64,000 nt of DNA from Prevotellaceae bacterium UBA1075 (GTDB lineage: Bacteria > Bacteroidota > Bacteroidia > Bacteroidales > Bacteroidaceae): NCBI GenBank assembly GCA_002316015.1, contig DCCS01000006.1, forward strand, positions 11,300 through 75,299, given 5' to 3'. The notes under the pieces are model-generated. The model was not told where the DNA came from. It was given only the letters and a program-made list of their open reading frames with translations, and made no database searches. Of this stretch, positions 8,562 through 16,371 are shown in pieces. How positions within the stretch are numbered: the stretch's first letter is position 1; each line of letters starts with the position of its first letter. Both the position numbers and the translations under genes were made by a program.

Positions 8562-10082
8562 ATGGCAAAGAAAGCTCTGCTGATAATCCTCGACGGATGG
8601 GGAATCGGCAATCACGGCAAGGGTGATGTGATCTTCAACACACCCACACCCTTCATGGATTACCTCAACAGCACATACCCCCACAGCCAGCTTCTCGCGA
8701 GCGGCGAGAGCGTGGGACTGCCCGACGGGCAGATGGGCAACTCCGAGGTGGGACACCTCAACATCGGCGCCGGACGCATCGTCTATCAAGACCTGGTGAA
8801 GATTAACCGCGCCTGCGCCGACGGCAGCATCCTCAAGAACCCCGGAATCGTGTCGGCCTACGAGTACGCCAAGGCCAACGGAAAGAGCGTGCACCTGATG
8901 GGGCTCACCAGCAACGGCGGCGTGCACTCGTCGCTCAACCACCTGTTCACACTGCTCGGCATCAGCAAGACCCACGGCATCCGGCACACCTATGTGCACT
9001 GCTTCACAGACGGGCGCGACACCGACCCCAGGAGCGGCAAGGGCTTCATCCAGCAGGTGACAGACCACTGCGCACAGGTTCCCGGCGCGGCCGTCGCCAG
9101 TGTGATAGGGCGTTTCTACGCCATGGACCGCGACAAGCGGTGGGAGCGCGTCAAGATTGCCTATGACCTGCTGGTGAACGCCGAGGGCAAGCAGGCCACC
9201 GACATGGTGCAGGCCATGCAGGAGAGTTATGACGAGGGTGTGACCGACGAGTTTGTGAAGCCCATCAACAACAGCACCGTTGACGGCACCATCAAGGAAG
9301 GCGACGTGGTCATCTTCTTCAACTACCGCAACGACCGCGCCAGGGAACTCACCATCGTGCTCACACAGCAGGACATGACCGAGCAGGGCATGCACACCAT
9401 CCCCAACCTGCAGTACTACTGCATGACCCCCTATGACGCCGATTTCACAGGCGTACACGTCCTCTTCCCCAAGGAGAACGTCAAGAACACCCTGGGCGAG
9501 TACCTGGCCAGCAAGGGGCTCAAGCAACTCCACACGGCCGAGACCGAGAAGTACGCCCACGTGACCTTCTTCTTCAACGGAGGCCGCGAGGACCCCTTCG
9601 ACGGCGAGGACCGCATCCTGGTGGCAAGCCCCAAGGTGGCCACCTACGACCTCAAGCCCGAGATGAGCGCCTTTGAGGTGAAGGACAAACTGGTGGCCGC
9701 AATCAAGGAGAACAAGTACGACTTCATCGTGGTCAACTTCGCCAACGGCGACATGGTGGGCCACACGGGGGTCTATGAGGCCATCGAGGCCGCAGTGAAG
9801 GCTGTGGACCAGTGCGTGAGGGAGGTCGTGGAGGCCGCCAACGCCACCGACTACGAGACCATCATCATCGCCGACCACGGCAATGCCGACAATGCCCTCA
9901 ACCCCGACGGCACGCCCAACACAGCCCACTCGCTCAACCCCGTGCCCTTCATCTACGTGACGAAGAACAAGCACGCCCGGGTCGAGAATGGCGTGCTGGC
10001 CGATGTGGCTCCCAGCATCCTGCACGTCATGGGACTGGAGCAGCCCAAGGAGATGACCGGCCATTGCCTGATCAAGGACTAA
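8562..10082 (+). CDS. gpmI: 2,3-bisphosphoglycerate-independent phosphoglycerate mutase
   Basis: This glycolytic enzyme interconverts 3- and 2-phosphoglycerate through a phosphoserine intermediate and needs manganese. The 506-residue protein has the N-terminal metal site LLIILDGWGIG (D11), the catalytic Ser S61 in QMGNSEVGHLN, and the C-terminal metal-binding IIIADHGNADNALN and TAHSLNPVPF. The ATG at 8562 follows an AAAAAGGAGA ribosome-binding-like stretch; the frame is open further upstream but the family starts at MAKKALLIIL. ung follows after 11 bases and is likely co-transcribed. Confidence 0.97.
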   Translation: MAKKALLIILDGWGIGNHGKGDVIFNTPTPFMDYLNSTYPHSQLLASGESVGLPDGQMGNSEVGHLNIGAGRIVYQDLVKINRACADGSILKNPGIVSAYEYAKANGKSVHLMGLTSNGGVHSSLNHLFTLLGISKTHGIRHTYVHCFTDGRDTDPRSGKGFIQQVTDHCAQVPGAAVASVIGRFYAMDRDKRWERVKIAYDLLVNAEGKQATDMVQAMQESYDEGVTDEFVKPINNSTVDGTIKEGDVVIFFNYRNDRARELTIVLTQQDMTEQGMHTIPNLQYYCMTPYDADFTGVHVLFPKENVKNTLGEYLASKGLKQLHTAETEKYAHVTFFFNGGREDPFDGEDRILVASPKVATYDLKPEMSAFEVKDKLVAAIKENKYDFIVVNFANGDMVGHTGVYEAIEAAVKAVDQCVREVVEAANATDYETIIIADHGNADNALNPDGTPNTAHSLNPVPFIYVTKNKHARVENGVLADVAPSILHVMGLEQPKEMTGHCLIKD

Positions 10083-10093
10083 ACCAGGGGGAC

Positions 10094-10759
10094 ATGGCAG
10101 ATGTGAATATCGAGCCGTCCTGGAAAGCGATGCTGAGCGACGAGTTTGCCAAGCCCTACTTTGGCGAGCTCGTCCGCTTTGTTCATGCGGAGTACTCTGC
10201 CGGGGCATGCTACCCGCCTGGACACCTCATCTTCAACGCCTTCAACAGCACACCGCCCGACCAGGTCAAGGTGGTCATCCTGGGCCAGGACCCCTACCAC
10301 GGACCTGGCCAGGCCCACGGCCTCTGCTTCAGCGTGAATGACGGGGTGGATTTTCCGCCCTCGCTGCGCAACATCTTCCTGGAGATACAGGCCGAGACCG
10401 GCGCGCCCATCCCCCAGAGCGGCAATCTGAGCCGCTGGGCCAGCCAGGGCGTGTTCCTGCTCAACACCTGCCTCACCGTGCGTGCCCACCAGGCCTTCAG
10501 CCATAGCGGACACGGGTGGGAGACCTTCACCGACGAGGTCATCCGCCTGCTCAGCCAGCACAGGGAGCATCTCGTGTTCATGCTGTGGGGCTCCCCCGCA
10601 GGCCGCAAGGCATCCCTCATCGACTCCTCGCGCCATCTGGTGCTCAGGAGCCCGCATCCCAGTCCGCTCAGCGCCTATCGCGGCTTCTTTGGCAACCAGC
10701 ATTTCCTGCAGTGCAACGAGTACCTGCAGGCGCATGGCCAGCAGCCTGTGCAGTGGTGA
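10094..10759 (+). CDS. ung: Uracil-DNA glycosylase (family 1)
   Basis: UNG removes uracil from DNA at the start of base excision repair. The 221-residue protein has the catalytic motif GQDPYHG at 64-70 (Asp66) followed by GQAHGLCFSV, and the C-terminal SPHPSPLSAYRGF motif carrying the second conserved His. The ATG at 10094 is chosen because the family begins with a short tail before WKAML. The last 25 bases of the gene belong to a 41-bp sequence that is repeated exactly at 12558-12598, so the 3' end of ung is one boundary of the low-GC insert that follows. Confidence 0.96.
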   Translation: MADVNIEPSWKAMLSDEFAKPYFGELVRFVHAEYSAGACYPPGHLIFNAFNSTPPDQVKVVILGQDPYHGPGQAHGLCFSVNDGVDFPPSLRNIFLEIQAETGAPIPQSGNLSRWASQGVFLLNTCLTVRAHQAFSHSGHGWETFTDEVIRLLSQHREHLVFMLWGSPAGRKASLIDSSRHLVLRSPHPSPLSAYRGFFGNQHFLQCNEYLQAHGQQPVQW

Positions 10760-10775
10760 GGAGAGGAGCCAGCAA
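10735..10775 (+). repeat. 41-bp direct repeat, left copy (ung 3' end)
   Basis: A perfect 41-base match to 12558-12598. It begins TGGCCAGCAGCC, includes the ung stop codon and ends GAGCCAGCAA. The bases on either side differ, so the pair behaves like att sites or a duplication joint bracketing 10776-12557. Confidence 0.9.
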
Positions 10776-11118
10776 TGCTGTTTTTGTTTTCTTAGACGGC
10801 AGTGGAAAGATAGTTTGAAGAAAAAGAGAGAATGTTGACTTGCCAACCGCCGTTTTCCTGGCGGTGTCCTCTGTGCTTATTGTGCATCCCGTTCCCAGGT
10901 TTGTTCCTTTGTGGCATGAACCAATTTTATGAACGGATTCTGGGATGGCACTGACTTTCCGTGTGGTCATGCCAGAGTGGCAAGCGCATTCCGTTTCTGG
11001 CCGAAATCGTATTTGAGATGGAAAGCATAGGGGGGTATGCCCCCCAAAAAAAGTCGTGCGTCCCGATTTTCATGTACCGATACACAAGGCATGGGCTGGT
11101 ATTTAACTTATTCTTGTG
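10776..11118. other. Low-GC non-coding stretch downstream of ung
   Basis: Nothing coding is supported in these 343 bases. A weak hairpin of ACCGCC and GGCGGT is at 10846-10865 without a T-run. A tight palindrome GGGGGG/CCCCCC is at 11030-11045, followed by seven As. Base composition shifts sharply toward AT compared with ung. Confidence 0.5.
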
Positions 11119-11292
11119 TCACCTATACGGCCACTTGATAAAAGATGCCCCCGCTACCAAGGCGGCATATACGCAAGCATGCGAAAGGGTCTTCAATTCC
11201 GTTTCTGAGAACAGATTCTCCCCAACGAGATATATGCCTACAAGCGCAAAGAATCTCTGTGAAAAGAGATATAAGTACTTGACATAACGCAT
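11119..11292 (-). CDS. Possible small membrane protein, 57 aa
   Basis: The frame encodes MRYVKYLYLFSQRFFALVG and onward, with two hydrophobic segments (about 7-24 and 36-51) separated by the acidic ENLFSETE turn. It would be a two-helix membrane protein ending KWPYR. It lies 150 bases downstream of the 280-residue frame at 11443-12285 on the same strand. The position and shape recall small immunity proteins placed after bacteriocin-like genes, but this is inference and the frame could be chance. The gap between the two contains a GT-rich microsatellite (11358-11380) and no clean promoter. Confidence 0.4.
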   Translation of the reverse strand: MRYVKYLYLFSQRFFALVGIYLVGENLFSETELKTLSHACVYAALVAGASFIKWPYR

Positions 11293-11357
11293 TTCTTTAT
11301 TCTTTTTAAATAAGTAGGTACTTAAAGTTGAACGCCATTGTACCAATCAAGCAGCGA

Positions 11358-11380
11358 TATATACATACACACACACACCA
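11358..11380. repeat. Dinucleotide microsatellite
   Basis: A run of AT, then alternating CA dinucleotides lies between the two minus-strand frames of the low-GC insert. Such a tract could vary in length by slippage. Confidence 0.6.
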
Positions 11381-11442
11381 TATCCAAAGAGAGGGCGAAG
11401 CGGTCTGTGTGACATTTAAATTTGAACAGCCACTCAATCATG

Positions 11443-12285
11443 TCAAAATAGTGCGGCATCTACAGACCCTGCAATACCTCCTACCATCCATCCATAGGCT
11501 GAGATACCAGATAAGAGAGACCAGCCGCATCCTCTCATGTCTGCATACAGAAGTTTCTTGAATGTGGGGTTGTTCATCTGATCAGATGTCATCCAATATG
11601 AAGCGGAAGGACCTGCTGTGCCTCTTGTCTCGTATGTTGGCTTCATGTTCTTGAGCTGTGTCCATTTTTTCACGTTTGCAGGATTTGACCAATATTGCGC
11701 AGAATCAACTCCTATTAGCATTGTGAAAATAAGGAAAGGCTGTTCCTCCTTGTCAAGAGCCAGGAATCTATCTGTCTCCATGAGTTTTTGAATGTACGAA
11801 TATATGGTGTCGGCATTGGGGGAAGATAGGAGTTCACCCATGAATTCTTTTAGCAAAATTTCTGCATTGGCTGATAGTGGGCATACAATGGTATCACCAA
11901 GTATCTCGCTTTCGGTAAGTGTAGATCGGGTCTCAGAACAATCCGAGAATATGGGCTCGTTTGCCACAAAATTCATGCAGAACTCTTGTGTTCTCTTTCT
12001 TGAGAAATTTGTTGGCTTATTCTCCAGCAAGGCAGAATTGTAATGGGCAAAACATTCATCTAACCCTTTTGAGTGAAGAGTGCTTTTTTCTTTTAGTAGG
12101 CTGAACACGTTGACGGGCAGCTGCTTTCCTTCATTTGCTGTGCTCAATTGCTCATTCAGATTCGAACAGTTTACAAAAGCCAAGAAAGACATCGCCATAA
12201 TCATAATTCTTGAAGTGCTATTCATAAAGTTTGCATATATAAGATAGAGCCTACTCATACTGCTTTTCGGCAACCGCAATCTCAC
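11443..12285 (-). CDS. Secreted protein with glycine-rich hydrophobic C terminus
   Basis: I do not recognise the bulk of this protein. The frame allows 280 residues from 12285; a start at Met21 (12225, MNSTSRIMIMAMSFLAF) fits a signal peptide with a Cys (VNCSN) that could be a lipobox. The middle is polar and mixed. The last 30 residues, from about 248, change character to a hydrophobic glycine- and alanine-rich stretch (CGWSLLSGISAYGWMVGG, then IAGSVDAALF), which resembles the glycine-zipper or bacteriocin-like tails found on some Bacteroidetes proteins. It is AT-rich relative to its neighbours, has its own promoter, and lies between 41-bp repeats, all suggesting acquisition. Confidence 0.65.
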   Translation of the reverse strand: MRLRLPKSSMSRLYLIYANFMNSTSRIMIMAMSFLAFVNCSNLNEQLSTANEGKQLPVNVFSLLKEKSTLHSKGLDECFAHYNSALLENKPTNFSRKRTQEFCMNFVANEPIFSDCSETRSTLTESEILGDTIVCPLSANAEILLKEFMGELLSSPNADTIYSYIQKLMETDRFLALDKEEQPFLIFTMLIGVDSAQYWSNPANVKKWTQLKNMKPTYETRGTAGPSASYWMTSDQMNNPTFKKLLYADMRGCGWSLLSGISAYGWMVGGIAGSVDAALF

Positions 12286-12397
12286 CTTTGAAAGTGCCTT
12301 TTTAGTTAGATTAAATGGGTTAAGTTTTAAGCAAACTGTCCCAATCTTCTTTCTTGAGGTCAGCGACTCCTGCTCGTCACTTCTTGGATGGATAATG

Positions 12398-12431
12398 CAA
12401 AGTTAAGTTGTTTTCGCTGAAAACGATACAA
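12398..12431 (-). promoter_or_regulatory. Promoter for the gene at 11443-12285
   Basis: On the minus strand TAACTTTG (12405-12398) is preceded by TTGT about 22 bases upstream (12431-12428). The promoter lies inside the repeat-bounded insert, so the insert can express its own gene. Confidence 0.6.
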
Positions 12432-12557
12432 CATTTTGCAAGATTTAATGCGGCTTTCCTGCTTTCGTAATGATTCCAGAAAAGGAAGGAGCATTCGTGC
12501 TGCCGCCAGGTGCGAATAAAGAGATGCCATTGTAGAAGAACACGCAGGGCGAGTATT

Positions 12558-12598
12558 TGGCCAGCAGCCTGTGCAGTGGTGAGGAGAGGAGCCAGCAA
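12558..12598 (+). repeat. 41-bp direct repeat, right copy
   Basis: Exact copy of 10735-10775, including the sequence that forms the ung stop codon. After it the sequence is GC-rich and leads directly into a terminator-like hairpin, so this copy probably adjoins the original region downstream of ung. Confidence 0.9.
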
Positions 12599-12656
12599 GC
12601 ATTCCCCAGCCCTTCCTGGCCAGTAGCCACAGGGGCAGAGCGCAAGGACAGAAAGA

Positions 12657-12696
12657 GGGGAGGGCGTGCCAGCCTGTTTGCTGGCGCGCCCTCCCC
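12657..12696 (-). terminator. Hairpin, likely terminator of the LRR gene
   Basis: A 17-base stem with one bulged or mismatched position (GGGGAGGGCG..GCCAGC and GCTGGC..CGCCCTCCCC) encloses a six-base loop. On the minus strand it is followed by TCTTTCT, a weak T-tract. It may serve both directions. Confidence 0.6.
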
Positions 12697-12818
12697 TTGC
12701 TTTCTCAGGGCATCCTCGCTTGCTTCATGCTTGCACAGGATGGTATTCCGGTGATGTGGGCAGTGTGCCGCTGCGCGATGGAGCAAGCCTGCGCTTGCCC
12801 CAAGCGTGAAGTGCTTGC

Positions 12819-13850
12819 TTACCTCACGAGCACCTTGCTCGCCTGGTTGCCTTTCTTGATGATGTAGATTCCGCCATGAGCGTTGCGTGCGCTTACCCTT
12901 CGTCCGGTGGTGTCATAGATGCAGGCCGGTGCGTTGCTGTTGTCGCTCTCGTTCTCGCCCACGCTCTTGATGCCCGTCATGGTGTCATCCACCTCCTTCA
13001 GGCCCTCAAAATCGTCCACGTTGTCCACGGCATACACAGGCCATCCCTTAGCCTTCAGAATGGACAGGTCTGATTTCGTGAGTTCGTTCCGCTCCAGGCT
13101 GGAACTGTATTCCAGGGGGTAGAACCCCTGGGGATCCATGCCATACCAGTCCTCATAGTCCTCGAGCTCCTTGTACTGGGGCAGCGACTTCACCAGGGCG
13201 GTCATGTTCTCGCCATTGATGTTGTTGCGCTCTATCTCCATCTTGCCCACGCAGTTGTTCGTTGCCAGTTTGATAAACGTGAGTCCGTTGTTGTAGCATG
13301 CCACCCTCTCCACCAGGGGATTGGCACTGAGGTCGAGCGTGCCCTGAAGACTGTTCTCACGGCATACGATTTCCTTCAGATTGGGATTGTGGCTGACATC
13401 AATCGTGGTCAGGCTGTTCTTGTAGCAGCTGATGGACTTGAGCGCGGACAGCCCCGAGAGGTCAATTGAGGTCAGTTGGTTGTCGCCCACATACAGGTCG
13501 GTCAGGTTGGGCTGGTTGCCCAGAGTCACCTGTGTGAGGCGGTTGTTGTCGCAGTAGAGCTCCACCAGCAGGGGATCGCCGCTCACGTCTATTGATTCCA
13601 GCCAGTTGCTGCTGCAGTCCAGTCGGGTAATGTTTCCGCGCAACTCGATTTCCTGTGCGGTCACCTTGAAATCTCCATCCACATACTCAGCCCCGATAAT
13701 ATCCACAGGGTCTCCGTTGGACTGTATGGAGAACCCCATCCATTCGCCTACGGCATGTGCCGTCTTCATCTTGATTACATAGTCCTGGGCATGCAGGGCA
13801 TTGCCGCAAAGCAGCATCAAGGCTGCCATGAGAGTAAAGAATTTGCTCAT
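12819..13850 (-). CDS. Secreted leucine-rich repeat protein with T9SS-like tail
   Basis: The 343-residue protein has an N-terminal signal peptide ending near NALHAQ. From about residue 70 to 200 it has repeats of the internalin/BspA-like type, recognisable by units such as LTQVTLGNQPNLTDLYVG and LTSIDLSGLSALKSIS, about 21-23 residues each. The end (ACIYDTTGRRVSA.. then GGIYIIKKGNQASKVLVR) matches the pattern of type IX secretion C-terminal domains, in which a YDxxGR turn and a final Lys/Arg-rich strand direct export and surface attachment. Likely role is surface adhesion or protein binding. It reads toward the repeat-bounded insert and has its own promoter. Confidence 0.85.
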   Translation of the reverse strand: MSKFFTLMAALMLLCGNALHAQDYVIKMKTAHAVGEWMGFSIQSNGDPVDIIGAEYVDGDFKVTAQEIELRGNITRLDCSSNWLESIDVSGDPLLVELYCDNNRLTQVTLGNQPNLTDLYVGDNQLTSIDLSGLSALKSISCYKNSLTTIDVSHNPNLKEIVCRENSLQGTLDLSANPLVERVACYNNGLTFIKLATNNCVGKMEIERNNINGENMTALVKSLPQYKELEDYEDWYGMDPQGFYPLEYSSSLERNELTKSDLSILKAKGWPVYAVDNVDDFEGLKEVDDTMTGIKSVGENESDNSNAPACIYDTTGRRVSARNAHGGIYIIKKGNQASKVLVR

Positions 13851-13914
13851 ACACTTTATTACTTAAAAACAATCTTTCGCGACATTTGGTTCGTGGAACC
13901 GCTGTTTCTAACTG

Positions 13915-13946
13915 CAAAAGTACACCAGTTTGCTGGAACGAGCAAA
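13915..13946 (-). promoter_or_regulatory. Promoter of the LRR gene
   Basis: On the minus strand TTTG (13946-13943) and TACTTTTG (13922-13915) are separated by 20 bases, an excellent fit to the Bacteroidetes consensus, 65 bases before the ATG. Confidence 0.75.
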
Positions 13947-14000
13947 CTTTTATATATATTAGAGGGCAAATGTGAGGCAGCAAGGCCATCTCAGGCACCC

Positions 14001-14196
14001 AGACTTGTCAGAGGCGAGGATTGCGACGAGCGCAAAGCCTTACATGGTGCTGGATGCGGCTGAGGAGTACCTCGTGTGCGTGCAGTATGCGGCCAAGGTG
14101 CAGAAACTCATGGAGGAGATGTTTCTTGGCTCCAGGGAGAGGGTACTGTCGTATGGGCCAGATTTTTCTAAGGGCAAGCTGTTTTCAGTGATTTGA
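14001..14196 (+). pseudogene. Truncated copy of the secreted partner gene at 16372
   Basis: Bases 14001-14160 align without gaps to 16591-16750 with nine differences (about 94% identity), and weaker similarity continues past a short deletion to about 14195. The piece corresponds to residues about 74-126 of the 263-residue protein and lacks its signal peptide, its start and its C-terminal half. A frame of 74 residues from 13972 reads through it, but nothing suggests it is expressed as a functional protein. Its position directly upstream of the promoter of the 14347 cassette looks like a remnant of an earlier cassette left behind by recombination. Confidence 0.8.
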
Positions 14197-14282
14197 TCCA
14201 TAATCAGAATCGTTTTTAATGTCATTGTAGTTAAAAAAGTTAATATTAATGCTTTCAACTATGTGTTTTGAAGGAAATAGTT

Positions 14283-14290
14283 TATATTTG
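14283..14290 (+). promoter_or_regulatory. -7 element for the cassette 1 genes
   Basis: TATATTTG lies 57 bases before the start at 14347 in a very AT-rich stretch. A TTTTG at 14266-14270 is only 12 bases upstream, closer than usual, so the -33 element is uncertain. Confidence 0.5.
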
Positions 14291-14346
14291 CAAACAAGGA
14301 AACTAAAAATGCTTTTCGGATCAATACTAACTAAAGCAAAAATGCC

Positions 14347-15735
14347 ATGCGAATAGTACAAACATTTTGGAGTGGAGGGGGAGACCCATTAGAGAAGTCC
14401 TATGGTTGGCCACATGCGGTGTACAACTTGATGTCGTGGGCTTTAAGTTGCTGTTCCTTGCGCAAGTATTATGATGATGTTGTACTTTATACAGACAGGC
14501 AGGGCTATGAGATTCTAATTGAGAAGCTCCATCTTCCTTATACGGAAGTGCATGTAGTGTATGATGGCAATATTTGCCTTCCTCAGCACTGGGCATTAGC
14601 CAAGATAAAGACTTATGCCATGCAGACAACCCCTTTTTTGCATGTGGATGGGGACATTTATGTCAGTAAGCCTTTTCCTGAGAACTTGTTTCGCGCCCCG
14701 CTGATTGTTCAAAACGAGGAAATAGGTACGATTTACTATCAGAAAATGCTGGATGCTATCATGAGAATTCCCAATGTGTGGCTTCCTGGTTATGTGTGTA
14801 ATGCACTTGGTGGCAAACTGCTTCCTTCTTATAATATGGGCGTTTTTGGCGGTTGGGATATAGATTTTATTCACGATTACAGTAGAGAGGCAGAGGCATT
14901 CTTGGATAAGAACAACATGAATGATGAGGGAAATCCTTATTCTGCCGTTGACTGTAATGTCTTCTTTGAACAAATGATTTTTGCTATTTATGCAAAGCAA
15001 AGGGGGCGAGAAGTGATGGGCATTATTCCACATGCAGTGAGGGACAATGGTTACACGCGAGATGAGTTCTGTGATGTGATTAAGTTTCAGGAGAAAGGAT
15101 TCTTTCATGTTTTGGGTGGGCACAAGCGTGTGTTAGGTATATGTCGTAGTGTTGCAGATACGTTGCTTGTTTTTTATCCCAAGTATTATGCTGCCGTTGT
15201 TAGCGTAATAAAGAATTCCTCATGTATATATGCCTTTGGAACGGGTTCTTCTTATGGGAGTTTTTTGGAATGCAAAAGACGTGAATGGAAGTTGATAAAT
15301 AACCAAGATTTGATTCTTCTCGAAACGTTGCATGCCAAAAGCATTGCATCGTTTTCTGAAACGCATGGAATGAAGCACAATCTTCAAGTTTCCCTTTCAC
15401 CGTTTTTGTCTCTCTTTTCTGTTGGGGACAATCAACACGAAAGAGAGTGTTTGCGAAAGCAATTTCGACGTGAAGAAGTTTTTCCCATGGATAAGATTGC
15501 CCTGACTCCATCCCTTCTGTTTCCATGGGTGAATGAATTTCCTCTTATAGAGGAAGATGAAAAGATTATCTCATGCCTCATGTGCCAAAGTACGCCGATG
15601 ACAATATGCGAACTGCAAGAGAAAGTGCATGGTTGGCATGGGGGTACAAACCGAAAAGTAAAGGACAGGACATATGATTATGTGATGGAGGAAATCTCGT
15701 GTATGATTTCTTCAAGAATTCTAATTGCGAAATAA
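14347..15735 (+). CDS. Glycosyltransferase-like protein, cassette 1
   Basis: This 462-residue protein begins MRIVQTFWSGGGDP and has no signal peptide, so it is probably cytoplasmic. Residues 96-106 (TPFLHVDGDIY) contain a DxD-type DGD motif at 101-103 placed as in GT-A glycosyltransferases, where it binds a metal-nucleotide sugar. Conserved blocks shared with the second copy at 44301 include YGW at 19-21, MSWALSC at 29-35, LYTD at 47-50, PQHWALAKIKTYAMQ and SYNMGVFGG. I believe this corresponds to an uncharacterised Bacteroidetes family (DUF6734-like), from memory and unverified. It is AT-rich and lies 32 bases upstream of the motif protein at 15768, so the two are probably one transcript. 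Substrate is unknown. Confidence 0.75.
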   Translation: MRIVQTFWSGGGDPLEKSYGWPHAVYNLMSWALSCCSLRKYYDDVVLYTDRQGYEILIEKLHLPYTEVHVVYDGNICLPQHWALAKIKTYAMQTTPFLHVDGDIYVSKPFPENLFRAPLIVQNEEIGTIYYQKMLDAIMRIPNVWLPGYVCNALGGKLLPSYNMGVFGGWDIDFIHDYSREAEAFLDKNNMNDEGNPYSAVDCNVFFEQMIFAIYAKQRGREVMGIIPHAVRDNGYTRDEFCDVIKFQEKGFFHVLGGHKRVLGICRSVADTLLVFYPKYYAAVVSVIKNSSCIYAFGTGSSYGSFLECKRREWKLINNQDLILLETLHAKSIASFSETHGMKHNLQVSLSPFLSLFSVGDNQHERECLRKQFRREEVFPMDKIALTPSLLFPWVNEFPLIEEDEKIISCLMCQSTPMTICELQEKVHGWHGGTNRKVKDRTYDYVMEEISCMISSRILIAK

Positions 15736-15767
15736 CAAATATTACTATTATCTTAAAAAGTACAACT

Positions 15768-16364
15768 ATGGATGCAAAAGGGACAAAAGACAATCCTTAT
15801 TCAATGGATGAGTACAAACATCATGCTGGTAAATGGACAGGTGGATGGGTGAAGTTGGAAAAGAAAGTTGTGTACATAAACAGTCTGTCAGCAATTGAGC
15901 AAGATCTGGATGGGATGGCACTCGGGTCAAGCAATAATCCTTTTTCAGAGGAGGCTTATGATGAGATGCGTGCAAGAAACGAGTGGCCTGGAGGTTATGT
16001 TCAGTTCCATGGTATTTCTGACCCGTCATACAGAAGGTCTTCTGCGGAGGAAAAGTCGGAGGCTTATGGTTGTGGGGATGAAAGCGGCTGTGGTAGTGAC
16101 AGCGAGGGTGGTAGTGGCAGTGGACGTGGGCATCTCACTCCTGGTTCCGAAATTATTCATTTGATAAAGACAGGAATAGAGGACATCCAGTATGAGGCGG
16201 AGGTTTCTTGGACTGCAGAAGGAGATGTGAGTGTGGTAATTACTTCACCTCCCCATGCCTGTGGGTCTATAGAAAATGTGAAAGTAAATGGATACGATGT
16301 GGAAATACCCTGGAATGGTTTTACTGTGCATTATACGATTCCTGAGTTTTATCGTGAGGGATAG
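15768..16364 (+). CDS. NPYS/WxGG-motif protein with Gly/Ser/Cys linker, cassette 1
   Basis: This 198-residue protein has two copies of a motif of about 20 residues near its N terminus: DNPYSMDEY..KWTGGWV at 8-28 and NNPFSEEAY..EWPGGYV at 56-78. A linker rich in Gly, Ser and Cys (GCGDESGCGSDSEGGSGSG, 101-119) follows, then a domain of about 70 residues with beta-strand character (EVSWTAEGDVSVVITSPPH). There is no conventional signal peptide. The same motif and a much longer GS/GC linker occur in the protein at 45729-46610. I infer that the N-terminal motif is a recognition or export tag and the C-terminal domain a variable payload; no function is established. The ATG at 15768 is chosen because the motif starts right after it. 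The partner gene starts seven bases after its stop. Confidence 0.7.
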   Translation: MDAKGTKDNPYSMDEYKHHAGKWTGGWVKLEKKVVYINSLSAIEQDLDGMALGSSNNPFSEEAYDEMRARNEWPGGYVQFHGISDPSYRRSSAEEKSEAYGCGDESGCGSDSEGGSGSGRGHLTPGSEIIHLIKTGIEDIQYEAEVSWTAEGDVSVVITSPPHACGSIENVKVNGYDVEIPWNGFTVHYTIPEFYREG

Positions 16365-16371
16365 GACAATA

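Larger units (their letters stand above)
12286..12818. other. Intergenic region with insert boundary and hairpin
   Basis: These 533 bases contain the promoter at 12398-12431, the right 41-bp repeat (12558-12598) and a strong hairpin (12657-12696). Short frames on either strand here are not supported as genes. Base composition returns to GC-rich at about 12560, at the right repeat. Confidence 0.6.

Noticed and set aside
11030..11052. GGGGGG/CCCCCC hairpin next to seven As as a terminator
   Set aside because: On the plus strand the tract after the hairpin is A, and on the minus strand the T-run comes before the hairpin, so neither direction gives an intrinsic terminator.
10961..11287. 108-codon plus-strand frame downstream of ung
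   Set aside because: The translation has no domain or membrane pattern, and the minus-strand frame at the same place is a better protein.
10776..12557. Prophage or integrative element
   Set aside because: No integrase, phage structural, relaxase or replication gene is present; only the direct repeats suggest mobility.
13972..14196. 74-codon frame as an intact gene
   Set aside because: It is a fragment of the 16372 gene without a signal peptide, natural start or C-terminal half.
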